A model generated the notes under the pieces. The model was not told where the DNA came from. It ran no database searches and worked only from the letters and a program-made list of their open reading frames with translations. Of a stretch of DNA of 64,000 bases, positions 24,998 through 39,800 are shown piece after piece. The stretch spans positions 1-64,000 of the forward strand of contig JABVXU010000124.1 in NCBI GenBank assembly GCA_013365365.1, written 5' to 3'. The position numbers were made by a program, and so were the translations under genes. This DNA is from Cruorifilaria tuberocauda (lineage: Eukaryota; Nematoda; Chromadorea; Rhabditida; Onchocercidae). Positions within the stretch are counted from its first letter, which is position 1. Each line of letters starts with the position of its first letter.

Positions 24998-27862
24998 TTA
25001 CTGATAAATGAATTTAGATATCAAAAAACTTCTAACCAATTCAGCTGGTTCAATCATTTCACATGGCCGACATATATTACGCACAAATAATTTATCAATC
25101 GTACATTGACAATTGAAGCAATAACTTTCTCGTCTGGGAATCATTCTGGATGCCGCTATCATAGATCCATGCTTCTAAAGTATTTCAAAATTAGAAACTA
25201 ATAACTCGTAAAAATTTACTTTGATTATAATAAATGATTATCAAGTAATATTTACCTTGAAATTGTACTATATAAGTAAATGTACTATATAAATATTATC
25301 TAAGTATAAAGTAATAATCGAATAATTGAGAGAGAATAGGGAGCGATACTTAAAATTCATTTAAGAAAAAAAAAAGATAAATCAAATAATAAGTAATTTT
25401 ATAAAGATATTAAAAGATTTGGGAAAAGATATGATTACTTTATAGATATATTGATAACAAAGAGTTATTGTAAATGCGAATTATATACTATGAAATAATC
25501 TTTACTTGAATGAAAAGTTTTCTATAACTATAAAGTGATACTGAAACTTTTTCAAACATTCCATCAATTATCAAAAATGATATGATAATATATTATTGTA
25601 ATACTTACAAGAGAGAAAACAGTTCCGAAAGTTTGTTGAGCGACAATAGCGCAACTATCATGTGGATGTGATAAGGACGCCCGTTGTCCAATTTGCGCTC
25701 CATGTTCATTAAATAATTGTTTTGCATCCATCCCTTTGTTTTAATGAATTATTATTTTTTTAAATATATTCCAATTATTAATATTTAATTTAAATTTATC
25801 CTACGGTAACAAAATTTGTCCATTTATAAACTAAATTAAAAATAAATTTTAATTTTGTTCATTTAAATTTACATTTCAATTTTACCTTAGAATGAAAAAA
25901 TGATTGTTTGGAAATAATTCTGTTATATAGATATGAAATATCGAGCTATCAGTGATAAGATTGAGATAAACAATAGTTATGCTAAGTTTACTGATTCTTG
26001 CATAAGTTCATTTCAGATTTGTTTTTTTTTTATCTCGCTCTTTTGAAGTGATAAGAAGAGTAATTAAAGTAATACTTTATAAATCATACCGATAACTTTA
26101 CTCCCATCATCTGTTTTGAACTTGCTTAATGTTAACAAATGCATTGTAATATCCTGAAATAAATGAAAATAAAGTTTTTCATGCGAAGTTTTACAATTAA
26201 AAGAAAATATTTATTATCTTATCTCTGGATAATTATCAGTGATATTCGTTATCTTGTCCTTGTGATAGTTATTAGTAATATTTGTTATCTTATCCATGTG
26301 ATAGTTATCAGTAGTAGTAGTAATATTATCAGTAATAGTGGTTGATGTATTATTTAGGTTAAATCCACCTTACTCATACCATTTTATCATAATTATTTAC
26401 ATAAAATTTCGAAAGTTATAAAACACATAAATATTTTATAAATGCAAAATTAAATACTTACCTGTTCGAGTAACATATCAAGCAGTTCAGTATGTCCTTG
26501 TGGCATGCATTTCCTACATATAACCAAAACAATACTCTTAGCAGAAGCAAATCTAAATTAAAATTTAAATGAAAATTTGCATCAAACAATTTATGATTTC
26601 TTTTTGCATTGAATAATAATAATGAGTGCATTATTATTATTCAGAATGAGCTAATTCATTTCTCGAATTAAAACCTTCCAGTAAAGTTACGTTACTTACC
26701 TAAATGGAAAATGTTTCACTGCAAATTCCACTGCTTGTTTCGGACAATGACGTGGTGTTTCAATTGTAGAGATCGGTTCAAAGGTTTGTTGTGTTTGTTT
26801 CAAAAAAGTTGAAGCATCCAGCAATGCTTCATTTTGTTCATAGTGCACAAGTGGTTCATGATGAACTCCTTCACCTCCAAAACCTATCCAACCGAAACGT
26901 ACTGATCTGAAATTTAACTCAAAATTAACATTTGAATTGAAATTTGAATCAATTAATAAAATATTAATAAATTATAACTAGTGATTATTGAAATTTAATA
27001 GTTCGATGAAAATAAAATTCAAATTTTTACAATCATAACTCGCAAATTTTCATGATTTTCTTTTGTATGATCGTTACTGTCAATCTGCTGTATTACAAAA
27101 TCCATGAATCGATGAATGCATGAATTCAATTATAAATTAAATTTTGATGAAAGCCACGTACCGTTGCTCTTGGCTGATTTTTTGCACTATTCTTGCTATC
27201 TTATCTCTGTGATAATCCATACATTTCCTTTCTTCAACAACAAATACAACATCATGTTCCATGACTGATTTCTCAATTCTTTTTTCATCATCCAAATGTA
27301 AATTACCTTCACATTTCACTACAATTTATTCACTTTATGATTATAAAGTGAATTTCTACAAAAATCAAAGTATAAATTTCATGCATTAAGTATGTAAATT
27401 GAATATGATAATGAAGAAATTCAAACTATCACCAAATTATTTAAATACTTACAAAATGCCTAATTACATTAAAATATGTAAGATTAGAAAGAAAGGTATA
27501 GTTGAATAAATGAAATTATGAAACAATGTAAAAGATCAATCTTAAAGAATTAATAAAAAATGAAATATATCAAATTTAAATAGAGAAGTTTAAATATACA
27601 TATGTGGAAAAGATTAAGCATATCATTATTACGAAAAGCAATGAATTGAACTGTTTTGATAAGAGAGATAAGAAATTAAACTACCTGAAAAAGCAAGTAT
27701 GAATAAATTAAACTTCATGTAAAAGTAATTCCTACCGCATTCATGAGGTACTGAGGTAATGATTCCTGCATTCGAACATATTTGAAAGTAAGCTGAAGTT
27801 GCCGTACAGTGTTGTTCCTTTCCGCCATTTGAGCAAATTTGCTCAAACGGTTTTGGTCGTAT
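24998..27862 (-). other. Lipid-transfer gene exons 57-63: Cys-rich C-terminus
   Basis: Exons 27736-27862, 27162-27318, 26700-26906, 26462-26552, 26090-26153, 25609-25733, 24998-25174. Repeated Cys pairs (ICSNGGKEQHC, CSNAGII...HECG, RHCPKQA, VICRKC, CFNCQC, ICRPC) suggest a disulfide-bonded tail. The stop is TAA at 25000-24998. I recognise no named domain; the arrangement after a VWD resembles the C-terminal extension of insect apolipophorin I. Confidence 0.75.
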
Positions 27863-30800
27863 CTTAATTTGCAAAACAAATAAATTAATTATTCCGTAAC
27901 ATCATAAAAGAGAAAAAGTAATTTATTTTTCGCAATTAAAGAATAACAGTTCTTTTCAAATTTTAATTGAAATTTAGGAGAAAAGAAAATACTTGACTGA
28001 AACAACGTTTAAATGGACTATCAGAATTTTGAAAATATTCTTGGCAACGATCATCATCACGATATGTTAAATCTCGAGCTTGATTTACATCGCATTCACC
28101 ATTTATTGCCCAGTGTTCAGCTAATACATTTAGCTATAAGTATATTTAGCTAATTATTAATTTCATGTTTTTTTTTCTTGAGTATTACTTATATCAAATT
28201 TGAATTGAAATATTTTCTCGTTATGGATGGACTTATCAGAAATAATGTTTGGATAAATTCCTGCAAAAAAAAAAGATTTTAATACTTGCTAAATAATTAT
28301 TAAGAAATTACAATTATTTAATTGTCTATCAAGGTGGGAAATCTCAAATGTTTAATTTTCCACCTTGAAAAGTAAATAGAGCTATATCATTCACCCCTCC
28401 ATAGGTTAAAATAAAATAAAAGTAGTTGAAATTAAGCAGCATAATTAAGCTTTATTCTACCTGATCATTAGGTGTATTATCCACTAAATTATAATCATTC
28501 GATGGTTCATGATCATTTGATCCAAGAAGACCATTACTTCGTCCATGCATTCGTCCAGGTAAAATAATTTCACAAATATCATATTGACCATTACATCGTA
28601 CACATAGGCCTTCGTATGTTTTTAAAATTGTCCAATGATCTTTCCGATAAACTGAAATCAAAACTGCTCCATCAGTACTATCGATCTTCTGCCATGGCAT
28701 TGATATTGGAGCACCACTTGCGTACACCTAAAATAAGCCTGATAAATTATCTTAAATGAAAAATTCTAAATTATTTAATTAAAATTTTACGAAATAATGA
28801 AGCTTATTTACTTTCTGATTTAAAATAAGAAGTGATAATTTTGAAATACTGAATTAATATGAAGTACATTTGAAAGATTAGCTAAATATTTCTACTTATA
28901 GCAGTCTTATATGAAATATAAAATGAATTATAATTTCTTTGAAAAAAAAAGGTCAATTATGTTCAATCGTTAATTTATTGATTTAAAAAAAAAATCATTT
29001 CAATTAATTTTAATTAATGAATGAATAAATAATGGAAAATGAATGACATTTCCGGTTTTGTACAAAATCATTTCTTCTCCACGTAATTCAATTTTGATAG
29101 CAAGCAAACGTCCTTCTGATGAAAATATAGCTAATAGTGCGAAACGTTGGGTACGTAAATCTGACGCAAGAAGATATTCGCAATGAGCGTGAAATGCGAA
29201 TACTCTTCCATCAAATGTTATAAAACGATTACCATCAATTATATAAGCAATACCTAAATTTTAGAGTAAAAATAAATTTCATCATTTATTACTTTTATAC
29301 TAATCAATTATAACTGAATAAAGCAAACTTTCTTTAAATTTTTACGTCAAAATTAATTTATTTTAGATTAAATTTTTTTTTGTAATAATAAATCAATAAA
29401 CAATATACTTTCATGTAGCAATAACGTTTTCCATGGAGTTAATTTTATTGATTTATACGTATAAATCGTATCAGTTAATGATTGTGCAAATTCCTGAAAA
29501 TATCAAATGATAAAAAATAAAGGAAAAATTGTCCTATGATAATAGAATTGGACCTGATCTTTTGATGATAGCCCAAATGATTCGATCATTGCTGATTTGA
29601 GAGCAATGAAATGTTGTGGATGAAGAATGCTTAAAATTTCTTCCAATGATGATGAATCATACGGTACAGTTACTTGTAATTCATATTCACCAGGTGATAA
29701 ACGCTAAAATTATGATAATACAATATTAACAAATTAAATTTATCAAAATTTTTTTCCTCTATGATTTTTTGTATATCATAAAATTAATTTTTATTAAACA
29801 AAAAAAAAAAACAGTGATAACCTTAAAGGTTGGTATATACTGTTTCCGAAATTGTTTAAGCATTTCGTTAGCTGTTATTTTTCCTCTTAAATAATCAATA
29901 ATTTCTTGCCATTTTTGTCGAACTTGAATATCATCCAAAGATTCAAATATTGCGCTTGTTACTTTGCTAAGAGCTGATGTAACAATCTTATCCAGTAAGA
30001 AATTTTTTATCTGAAAATTTTTATTCATTTTTGATAATTGATAACATTCTGATTAGTTTCACTTTGATAATTTTCAATAAAATGAACGTCAAAATCTTCT
30101 ATGAATTCTTTTAATATTCTGATATGATATGCATATGATATCAGTGATATAATATCATACATATATCATGTAAATGATAATAATACATGATATGATATGA
30201 TATAATTGATAGAAAGACCTGTAAATTAAATAGCTGAAAAATTTTTATTCATTTTTGATAACTGATAACATTCTGATAGTTTCAATTTGATAATTTTCAA
30301 TAAAATAACTATAAATACTTTTAATAGTATCAATACTATGAAGATATTATGAATACTTTTAATATTCTGATATGATATCTATGATATCGATTGATATAAT
30401 ACTATACATATAATATCATGTATATGATAATAATACATGATATCATATGATATAATTGAAAGAGTTGTAAATGATAAAGTATGGTTAAAAGGTAAATTCC
30501 AAAATTCATCGAATAAGCCGAAAAATGAAAAATTATTTTTTGAAACAATCATTTCAAATTTAATTAATGAATAAATTTTTATATATTAATTTTATGCATA
30601 CCTTTTTTAAAATGGTTATGATTCTACATCATATGTTATCACTTATCATTGCTTCATGGTGATAAAAATATTTCGATAGTTTGAAAGGAAAAGAAAAAAA
30701 ATTGAAAATAGCTGGATAAACAGTAATAACAAACTTTATTATAAACTTCTATCACTTCGCCCTCATAACGTTTACGATTCATTTCAATATCAAATATTGT

Positions 30801-33800
30801 TCTTTCCAATTTCGGCAATTGATATTGATGAGTTAATTTTCGCATTTCATAAAGTACTGCTTGTATGATATCAGTTCGTTCAAAATTCTCCTGATACTCT
30901 TTCAGCGCTTCTGTACCAAGTTTAATATCAAGTTTAATAAGTAAAAATATCAGAGAAAAAAAATTCCGGTTACAAATATGATATCTTTACTTTATATTTT
31001 ATATTTTATATCAAATATATAATCACTAATTAATTGATGGAATTTTAAGTAAAACAAAAAATGCAAATGAAGAAAACAAAAATATTACTTCTCAGATCTT
31101 TTAATTTAAGCATATTTTCCAAATGATCAACAACTATAGCAGCATTTCGTTGTATATCATCTAGCTGAAATTGATCAATCAGTTATATGTTTGTAAAAGT
31201 AATTAATTAGATAATAATAAAATAACGAATTGAATATTTCAAAAAAAAAGAATTAGATCAATGCTTAAAAAAATTATGATTATTAGGAAAAGTAAAATTC
31301 AATAGTCTCATAAGCTTTCAATACTTTAAATGATGCTAAGCTAATGAGCTAATGAGCTTTATAAACTTATCACTGAATTATCTCTTCTGATTAAGCTATT
31401 TTTTATTTGAAAATTGCAAAATATATTGGAGACCTCGTTGTATAATTGATTAATGAAATCCGAAATCGGTCTTAAAGCATCGATAATTTCTCGCTGTATA
31501 TTATTATCACCACTTATCAGTTGTTGCAATCGAAGAACAAAATCACTATTTGAGGTAGCTCTAACGAATTGTTCCATTTCCTAACAATTTTCAAGCATTA
31601 ATTAATTAAACAAAAAGAAAAAAAAAAACAACTTAAAAATTTTCATTGGTAATTTAAAAGTAATAACTTTAAACCGAAATAGTTATTTTTAGTATTTTTT
31701 AGATATTTTATAAAATAAAAATTTTAAAAGGTTTAACTTTAAACCGAAACAGTTATTTTTAGTATTTTTTAGATATTTTTTAAAATAAAATATTTGATGA
31801 AACCTGATAAGCTTGATCGTATGCAATAAATATCGCTTCCTTAATTATTTCATAATTACTCTCAACTTCATTAACTAAATCTGCATATTCAGAACCAAGT
31901 TCAGTAGCGAAATTTCTGAAAAGTTAAATTATTTCAAAATATTAACTTAAAAAAAATAAATAAATTTTTATACTTCATGAGATTTTAATTTAGAAAATTT
32001 TTTACACAGTTAACAATATATTATTTTTCTATCATTCATTTTAAAAGTTAATAATTTTAAAGAATTAAATGACAAAAATAAAATAGTATTACTTCGTCGT
32101 TCCTACTGCTAACATTACTTCTTGCAATGCTTTTAAATTTTTAACTCTAGCATATAATCGATAAATTAACATATAACTTTTAACTCTAGATATAATCGAT
32201 AAATTAACATATAACTTTTAACTCTAGCATATAATCGATAAATTAACATATAACTTTTAACTCTAGCATATAATCGATAAATTAATACATAACTTTTAAC
32301 TCCAGCATATAATCGATAAATTAATATATAACTTTTAACTCCAGTATATAATCGATAAATTAATTAATTGAAATTAAAATAATTTACCTCAATTCAGTAT
32401 TCCATTCTTTGATTGCACCATCTATCGTTTTTACAACATCGTTAGCAATTTGTTTATGTGAGGAAAATATCGGAAGAAAAGTATCACGCATAAATGAGCA
32501 TTGATGAAATTCGCTACTTTTCGAGAGTGTTTCTTTAGCTTTCATCTATAGAAAAACATTTTCGAACACTTATCACATGCTTAAATCAATTTTAGAATAA
32601 TTATAAAATTTGAAAAAAAAAAAACGATAATTAAGCCTTACTATTATTTCATCTTCCACTGCTGGACGAAGATAAATTTTACTTTTCCATACATTATCAT
32701 CTTTTACCTATAAAATTTACCAAATATAAATATTACGAAAAAAAATTTTCTTGAAATTTTAACCTGAAATTTAAACTATTTCAGTATAATTTTAAGAATA
32801 TTTACAATGAGTAAGAAGAATTATTCAAATTTCTCAAGTATATATTACGATAACTCTTTATAGTTTTTACCAATTTGTTGTATTTCAGTTTTAGATAAGA
32901 TGGATATTTATGGTATTATTACTCTCTTTCACATATGTATCACGTATATTACGTGTTTAGAGTAAAGTAAAGTTGCTATCAGAAAAAAAAAAGGAACTTC
33001 TTACTTGTAATGATAAACGAGCATCCTGTATTTTTTTGCTTGCTTCACTATGCCATATATCAATTTTTCCCTCATAATCGTTAAGCTTTTCAGCTGAAGC
33101 ATGTAATTTAATTTCTTGCAATTTTTCATTACGATACTCAAGTATCATTCCATTATCATGCAAATTCAATTCACCAACAATCGATGGTCGTTCATTATTC
33201 TGAAAATTTCTATTTGAAATTAAAAAAAAAAGCATGATATCTCTCAGGTAATTCCACGTAATGAATGAACATTTAATCATTATAATCATATGATTATGAT
33301 CATACGATATGATTAATAATCATTACAAATATGACTATTTCATAAAATCATGATAAACCATTACAATCATTATAATCATTGTAAAAGAACTAATGTACCA
33401 ATTTCACATTTGTTTTTGTCGAAGTTTCATGAGTATAAGTGAAGTGATAATTGTCTGATTAACTCATACTGATAAATAACTCATTAATTAGTTAGATATT
33501 TCAATTAAATAGCATAAAAATGTGTTCATATTTGTAATTCAGGAAACCGTAAGTATGTTTTTATCATTATCATCATCGTTGAATCCGGTAACTTTCAACT
33601 GGATTTCCATTACATAAAAATGTGTTCATATTTGTAATTCAGGAAACCGTAAGTATTATGTTTTTATCATTAACATCATCGTTGAATCCGGTAACTTTCA
33701 ACTGGATTTTCCATTAATTTAACTGCTCCGTTTTCTGGATGCAATACAAATGGATGATGGTACATTGAAGAAGAAAAATTACCTCATAAAATCCGATTTT

Positions 33801-36800
33801 ATAATGTTTATCGTTTATTTTATCAATTCTTGCTTTTAATACTGAATTCGGTGATTTCAGTTGGATTTCCGTAAATTCGACTGCATCCGTTCTCGTCTCA
33901 AATGAATACTCTACCGGTTGTCGCTGTAAATTTCTTGTTTCCAAACCGAAAGTTGCATGAGCGGGAATTACAGCATTTTCAACTATGCGTCGATCAATCT
34001 TACTCCATAAGCGATAATTGAGATTGCTGATAAATATGAAACATTCGCTAATTTATATTTATAAATTGCAGCATAACTTTAATTATTATTTTTACTCGGC
34101 AAATATTGAAGTGATAATTTGCACTTTTTATCAGAATAGTGAAATAGTCCGAAGGTAAAAATGATACATTTATGATATGCGATAGATGGAAGGTAAATAA
34201 AGCTACTGATAAATTACTGATAAATGAAATATGAATTCTAATAACTAATCTTAATCACCTATTAAACTTTATTAATGCATGTATAGTTCAAAGAAGCATC
34301 TTTACGTATATAAAGAAATTTATAATATATGAATGAATTCGTTTATTGTTTAAAAGTTTCATTATTGTAGGATTACTGTAGAGAGTTTTATTACTGTAAA
34401 ATTGTTGTAAAGATTTTTATTGTTGTAAAATTATTGTAAAGAATTTCATTACTATAAAATAAATGTACTGTAAAATAAAGACAAAGAAGAATTGTAAAAT
34501 AATAAAATGTTTCTTTTTACATTTTAAAACTTTTTTCGTATTGTTCTTTTGAGTGCTCAAAAAAAAAATTCAAAAAATATTTTCCAACTAAAATTGTAAA
34601 TTATCAATTCAAATAATTTTCAGATTTGTTAGGATAATCAAACATAAATTATCAGAAATTGTAATTAAAATAAATCACAATTTCATTTTACTTACATTTA
34701 AGTTTAAAATTTACTATACAAACATTGTTACAGTCTGTACTGATACTGCTTTTACTGTTTATTGTTTTTTTTTTCAATAATATATATTAGTAATTATATC
34801 ACTGTTTGTTTTTTACTCTAATTGTTAATTAGGTTAATTTCATTATTTTAATTATTCAAAATGATAAATTTAGGCGCGAGAAGATCTTTTTTTTTTTCTT
34901 TTCTCATTTACAAAATACAGTGATTATAAACTTACTTACCTTGCCAAATGAACAGTTTTCAATTCAATAACAAATCGTGCATGATTATCAGCTTGTCTTC
35001 CAGCATATTTTCTGATCAATCGTTTCTCATCTTCTGATGTGATAATATTTCGATGTAAATGAAATGAATTGGTGAATAATTTATCTCGTTCATCACTGTA
35101 TATAAACTGTAATAAATTAATTAAATAGTAATATTATAAATATATAAATAATAAATAATAATATATAAACAATAAATAGTAATATATAGAATATTGGTAT
35201 TGTATTAGTTATTGTTACTGAATCAATCAACATGGTTTATCGTTTATTTTAAAAAGTATCAATGATATTGAAGTGAAAAATTTATCATAATTTTTTCATA
35301 ATTTATCAAATTTATCATACTTTCATTTGTAAATCCAATCGATAATTATATTTATCCTGTTCATTCTTCTTGTATTCTATCTTTGCTTTCAATGGTGTCT
35401 TCAATGCTTGATCCGAAATACTTCCTTCCCACTGATAACCATCAGTTATCTTCTGATATGTCATTTCAGCTACTGTTGGTCGTCTTTTGCCAACATTTGG
35501 TCTTTAATCATTAAATTTTTAAATTTCAAAATTCCCAAAATTCAATCATATTTAAGGTTTCTATTCAAAGAATGAATATGCTAATGTGAGCTACAAAAGT
35601 GATCAGTACGTACTGTACTGATAAAGCATATCTGTTTTGAGTTGGTCGAAGTACTTCAATATTTATCACTCTTGTTGGCTGCTTTACGTTTAATCGTAAA
35701 GCACGGAATGTTTCACCTTCACCTTCGATTTCATTTTCTACGCCATAGGTCTAAAATCAGAATTATCAGTATTATCATCTATTCATTGAGTGATAAAAAG
35801 TTAAAGTTGCATAACTTTTGACAGCAAAAAATTTAACTTACTCTTTTTCGCTCGAGTGGATCTAACGTTAGTTCGGCAATTAATTTCTGCTTATCACCGG
35901 TTAAACTATTTTCCAAATGTAATTGGAACGGTTCCGGTATTTCGGTTATCTGAACAGGTAATTTTCTGAGACAAAAACTAAAGATTGCTAACGATTGATA
36001 AATGAAAAATGCATTTTAAAATTGAATTTAAAATTTTGCTAGTAATTATAACAAAAACAATATGAATAACTCTTGGAAAGTTTGTAATTATAACAAATGC
36101 CACTATTATTTAGTTTAATTGTTTTCCAGGTAATTTACTAATTACATAATTGCTTCACCTGTATTTTCAATAATCTATCATAATCACCAGTTTTAACATG
36201 AGCATATATCTTTCCACCACTTCCACTTTCAGTATTTATTTCGAATTCAGTTGGACCTGATCTTGTTATTCTGATCTAAAAAAAAATCAGGAATGCTAAG
36301 TTTTTATCGCAATGCAAATATTACCAAAGAAGAATGAATTATCTCAAAGTATACTACTTAAAAGTATTTCATTGTATTTCAAATAAGCCATGTGAAATTC
36401 TATCATTTGATAATTAGTTAACCTGTTAAGCTGGGAAATCAAGGTAATCTTATTACTACAGTTCACTTTTTTTTCTTTTCACAATATCCTACAATGTAAA
36501 CAATTGTTTACTATAAATTCAATTTTAGATAATCAAATGACAAAATCTCGAGTAATTTGTGGTAAGTTAAGAAATTAAAAAAAACTTTGAGTAGGAGAGT
36601 AAGAGAGAGAGAGAGAAAAAAAAATACTACTAGCAGTTTTAAAATTTAATCATGAAAAAAGGCATACTTGTGGATTAATGATTGCATGTGTCGGTGTTTG
36701 CAATTTTACAATTCCTCTATTTTTATTAACATCAATTTCTAAGTTATATACATTTCCATAACGTCGCAGCATAGCATTAATGTTGTACTTTGAAGCTTGC

Positions 36801-39800
36801 TAAATATTTGTTTTTTTCGTTACTTTAACTTAAAAACTTATATACAATTAACTCTAACCACATAACGATTACAATTAATTTTATATTATCATAATTGAAA
36901 TGAATAAGAAAAGTTTAATGTTCAAAGTGAGATCATGAAATAAATAAAAGAAAAAAAGAAAGAAATTATGTGCAAAGAATTAACTTACATTATCAATATT
37001 AAATCGAATTTTTCCTTCATTATTCATCAGGATTCCTAATTTCACCAAATAACCTATATCAGTATTTTGTAATGATAACATTTCATTTCCTTTAATCACA
37101 TATTCATTGTTTATATTACTTTCAGCATTACAGTTCCAAAATATGGTACCTTTTTGACAACCAAACATTATCTGAAATACACAATGAGTAATTGATTTAA
37201 TACTCTCAATTTAACTCTCGATTTAATACTCTCGATTTAATACTCTGATTTAATACTCTCGATGATTTAATAATGATTTAATACTCTTGATATAACTTCA
37301 ATTGGATTGATAATTTGATAAAAGTTTTTTACTAAGCAATATTCAAATTATCTTTATTTGATGATTAAATTAAATTAGTAATTAATTAAAAGAAAAAAAC
37401 GAAATTTATAAATGCATAATTTGTACCGTATCATGAAATAGTTTTTTAAAGGCGCTATTGTTTATCATAACTTTTTTGATAATCATAAGATTTGATAAAA
37501 GTTTTTCACTAAACAATAGCGTTGTTGATTTATAAAATAGTTCAATAATTATCCTAATGATCATTCCATGATAATAAAGTTTAATTGTTAATTTTAAAAT
37601 ATGATTATTCATTCCATGATAATAAAGTTTAATTATTAATTTTAAAATATGATTATTCATTCCATGATAATAAAATTTAAGTATTAATTTTAAAATATGA
37701 TTATTCATTCCATGATAATAAAGTTTAATTATTAATTAAAAATTATGATTGTTAAATTAAAATATGATTGTTAATTAAAAATTTTTTACCTTGCTATATT
37801 GAATGATTTCAGATGTTGATGAAGCGCTAATGTCAACTTTAACTTCTCTATCACGATAAATCGTTATTATATCCATGTTCATCTCTTTATCATTATACTT
37901 CCAATACTTATTTAATATTCTTTGTCCATCTTTACAATCATATGCTACAGTATGCTTCAATACTATTCCATTTCCCTAAAAATTCAATTTTTTTTTTTAA
38001 TAAAAATATTATTTCCAATTAAAAGATAATAAAAATGAATTTTTCTTATCAAAAATTCATTCGATAATTTTATTGCTTACTTTTTCATTCAACTTAACAA
38101 TTTATCAGTAATGCCATCTGTAATTTCACTTTTGACCTTTCTCACTAGACTTATCTATACAATAATTACCTTGCAAATGTAAAAAATAGCATTCTATTTA
38201 CTGACAATAATTTTTTTATCAATAAAATAGTTTAATAATAGTTTAATAATGAAGATTTCATGATAATAGTTTAATTAGTAATTTCAAATTTACAATAAGA
38301 CTGGTAGAAGTGTTGAATGATTGATCACTGCATTCGATATCATTCGTTAGCTTAAATATTTTCTCATCACTGATAAGCTCAAAAATTGTTTTTGCTTTTT
38401 CTATTGTAATGACATTTTTCACTTCCAGTTGTTGTTCTAAGCTCACTTGACCCTGTAAACAAAAGTGTTACTTTTTTTTTCTCCGTTTTTTTTAACCTGA
38501 GAATTAAATGTTGAGCTGAATACTTCACATGGATGGTTCCAGAAAGCTTAAGCTTAAGCAAATTATGTAGCTAAAAATACCAGATATATTATGAGAAAAT
38601 CCAGTAACCGGATGTATCACAATCGGATGCAGATCAGGAAAAGTAATATAGTCACTATTACCAAGTATCCATCCTGATATATTGCTCTAACAATTAAGAT
38701 AAATTGATTCATGCTAAACAAACGATGGAAAAGTGTACGAATAACCTGAGGTGTTTCGAACTTGCCAGCATAAATATAATTCCTGCCAGTATCACGTAGT
38801 ACTTTGCGCCAATGACCTTCGATGACGTAACGTTTATCATTTGCTTCAAGTAATCCTTCGATATTTGCCTGAACAACAATAGAATCGTACAGGAGAGAAA
38901 AATAACCGGTATATCTAGTACGGTTCAGTTTTTCCGGAAAATCCGTTTATCATAGAACCATAGAAACGGTAATAAAAAGAACCTATTCGAATAGTAAGCT
39001 ACACTGAATTTGGAAATTTATCTTATACTTAAAAATCTACGGTTTTTCAAAACTTCGATTTCAATTTTCCAATGTATCGCATGTCTCACCTGATCGATCC
39101 TATAAGCAAAGATTGCTTTTGCTTTGATTGATCTTTGTTGCAGAGGTCTATCAGTATTGAAATGACCATCAATTTCAAAAAAGTGCCAATGGAAAGGAGT
39201 TGTGGTAAGTGCCATTGAAATAGTTCGAATACGATCTTTATCCAAATCACTAAAATGACCAAATCATCTCAAATCAAACTTATCCAAATCACTAAAATGA
39301 CCAAATCATCTCAAATCAAACTTATCCAAATCACTAAAATGACCAAATCATCTCAAATCAAACTTATCCAAATCACTAAAATGACCAAATCAGCTCAAAC
39401 TTATCATCTCAAATCAAACTTATCCAAATCACTAAAATGACCAAATCAGCTCAAACTTATCATCTCAAATCAAATTTATCCAAATCACTAAAATGACCAA
39501 ATCAGCTCAAACTTATCATCTCAAATCAAACTTATCCAAGTCACTAAAATGACCAAATCAGCTCAAACTTATCATCTCAAATCAAACTTATCCAAATCAC
39601 TAAAATGACCAAATCATCTCAAATCAAACTTATCCAAATCACTAAAATGACCAAATCAGCTCAAACTTATCATCTCAAATCAAACTTATCCAAATCACTA
39701 AAATGACCAAATCAGCTCAAACTTATCATCTCAAATCAAACTTATCCAAATCACTAAAATGACCAAATCAGCTCAAACTTATCATCTCAAATCAAACTTA

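Larger units (their letters stand above)
29409..38452 (-). other. Lipid-transfer gene exons 33-53: distal lipid-binding and helical region
   Basis: Exons: 38294-38452, 37790-37975, 36989-37171, 36668-36799, 36159-36275, 35842-35949, 35614-35750, 35321-35501, 34940-35106, 33783-34026, 33005-33199, 32642-32707, 32388-32545, 32093-32146, 31804-31915, 31434-31580, 31089-31164, 30735-30910, 29822-30010, 29554-29703, 29409-29493. Exons 33-43 continue the beta-rich pattern; exons 44-51 become helical and charged (HQCSFMRDTFLPIFSSHKQI, LKALQEVMLAVG). All junctions hold phase. Exon 38 uses the second of two nearby acceptors (35950) because the first would break the frame. Confidence 0.8.

Noticed and set aside
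37406..37708. Repetitive minus-strand frame MNNHILKLIIKLYYHG repeated
   Set aside because: Translation of the 48-bp intronic repeat between exons 34 and 35.
39255..39440. Plus-strand frame of repeated TKSSQIKLIQITKM
   Set aside because: Translation of the 42-bp minisatellite units; no gene context on that strand.
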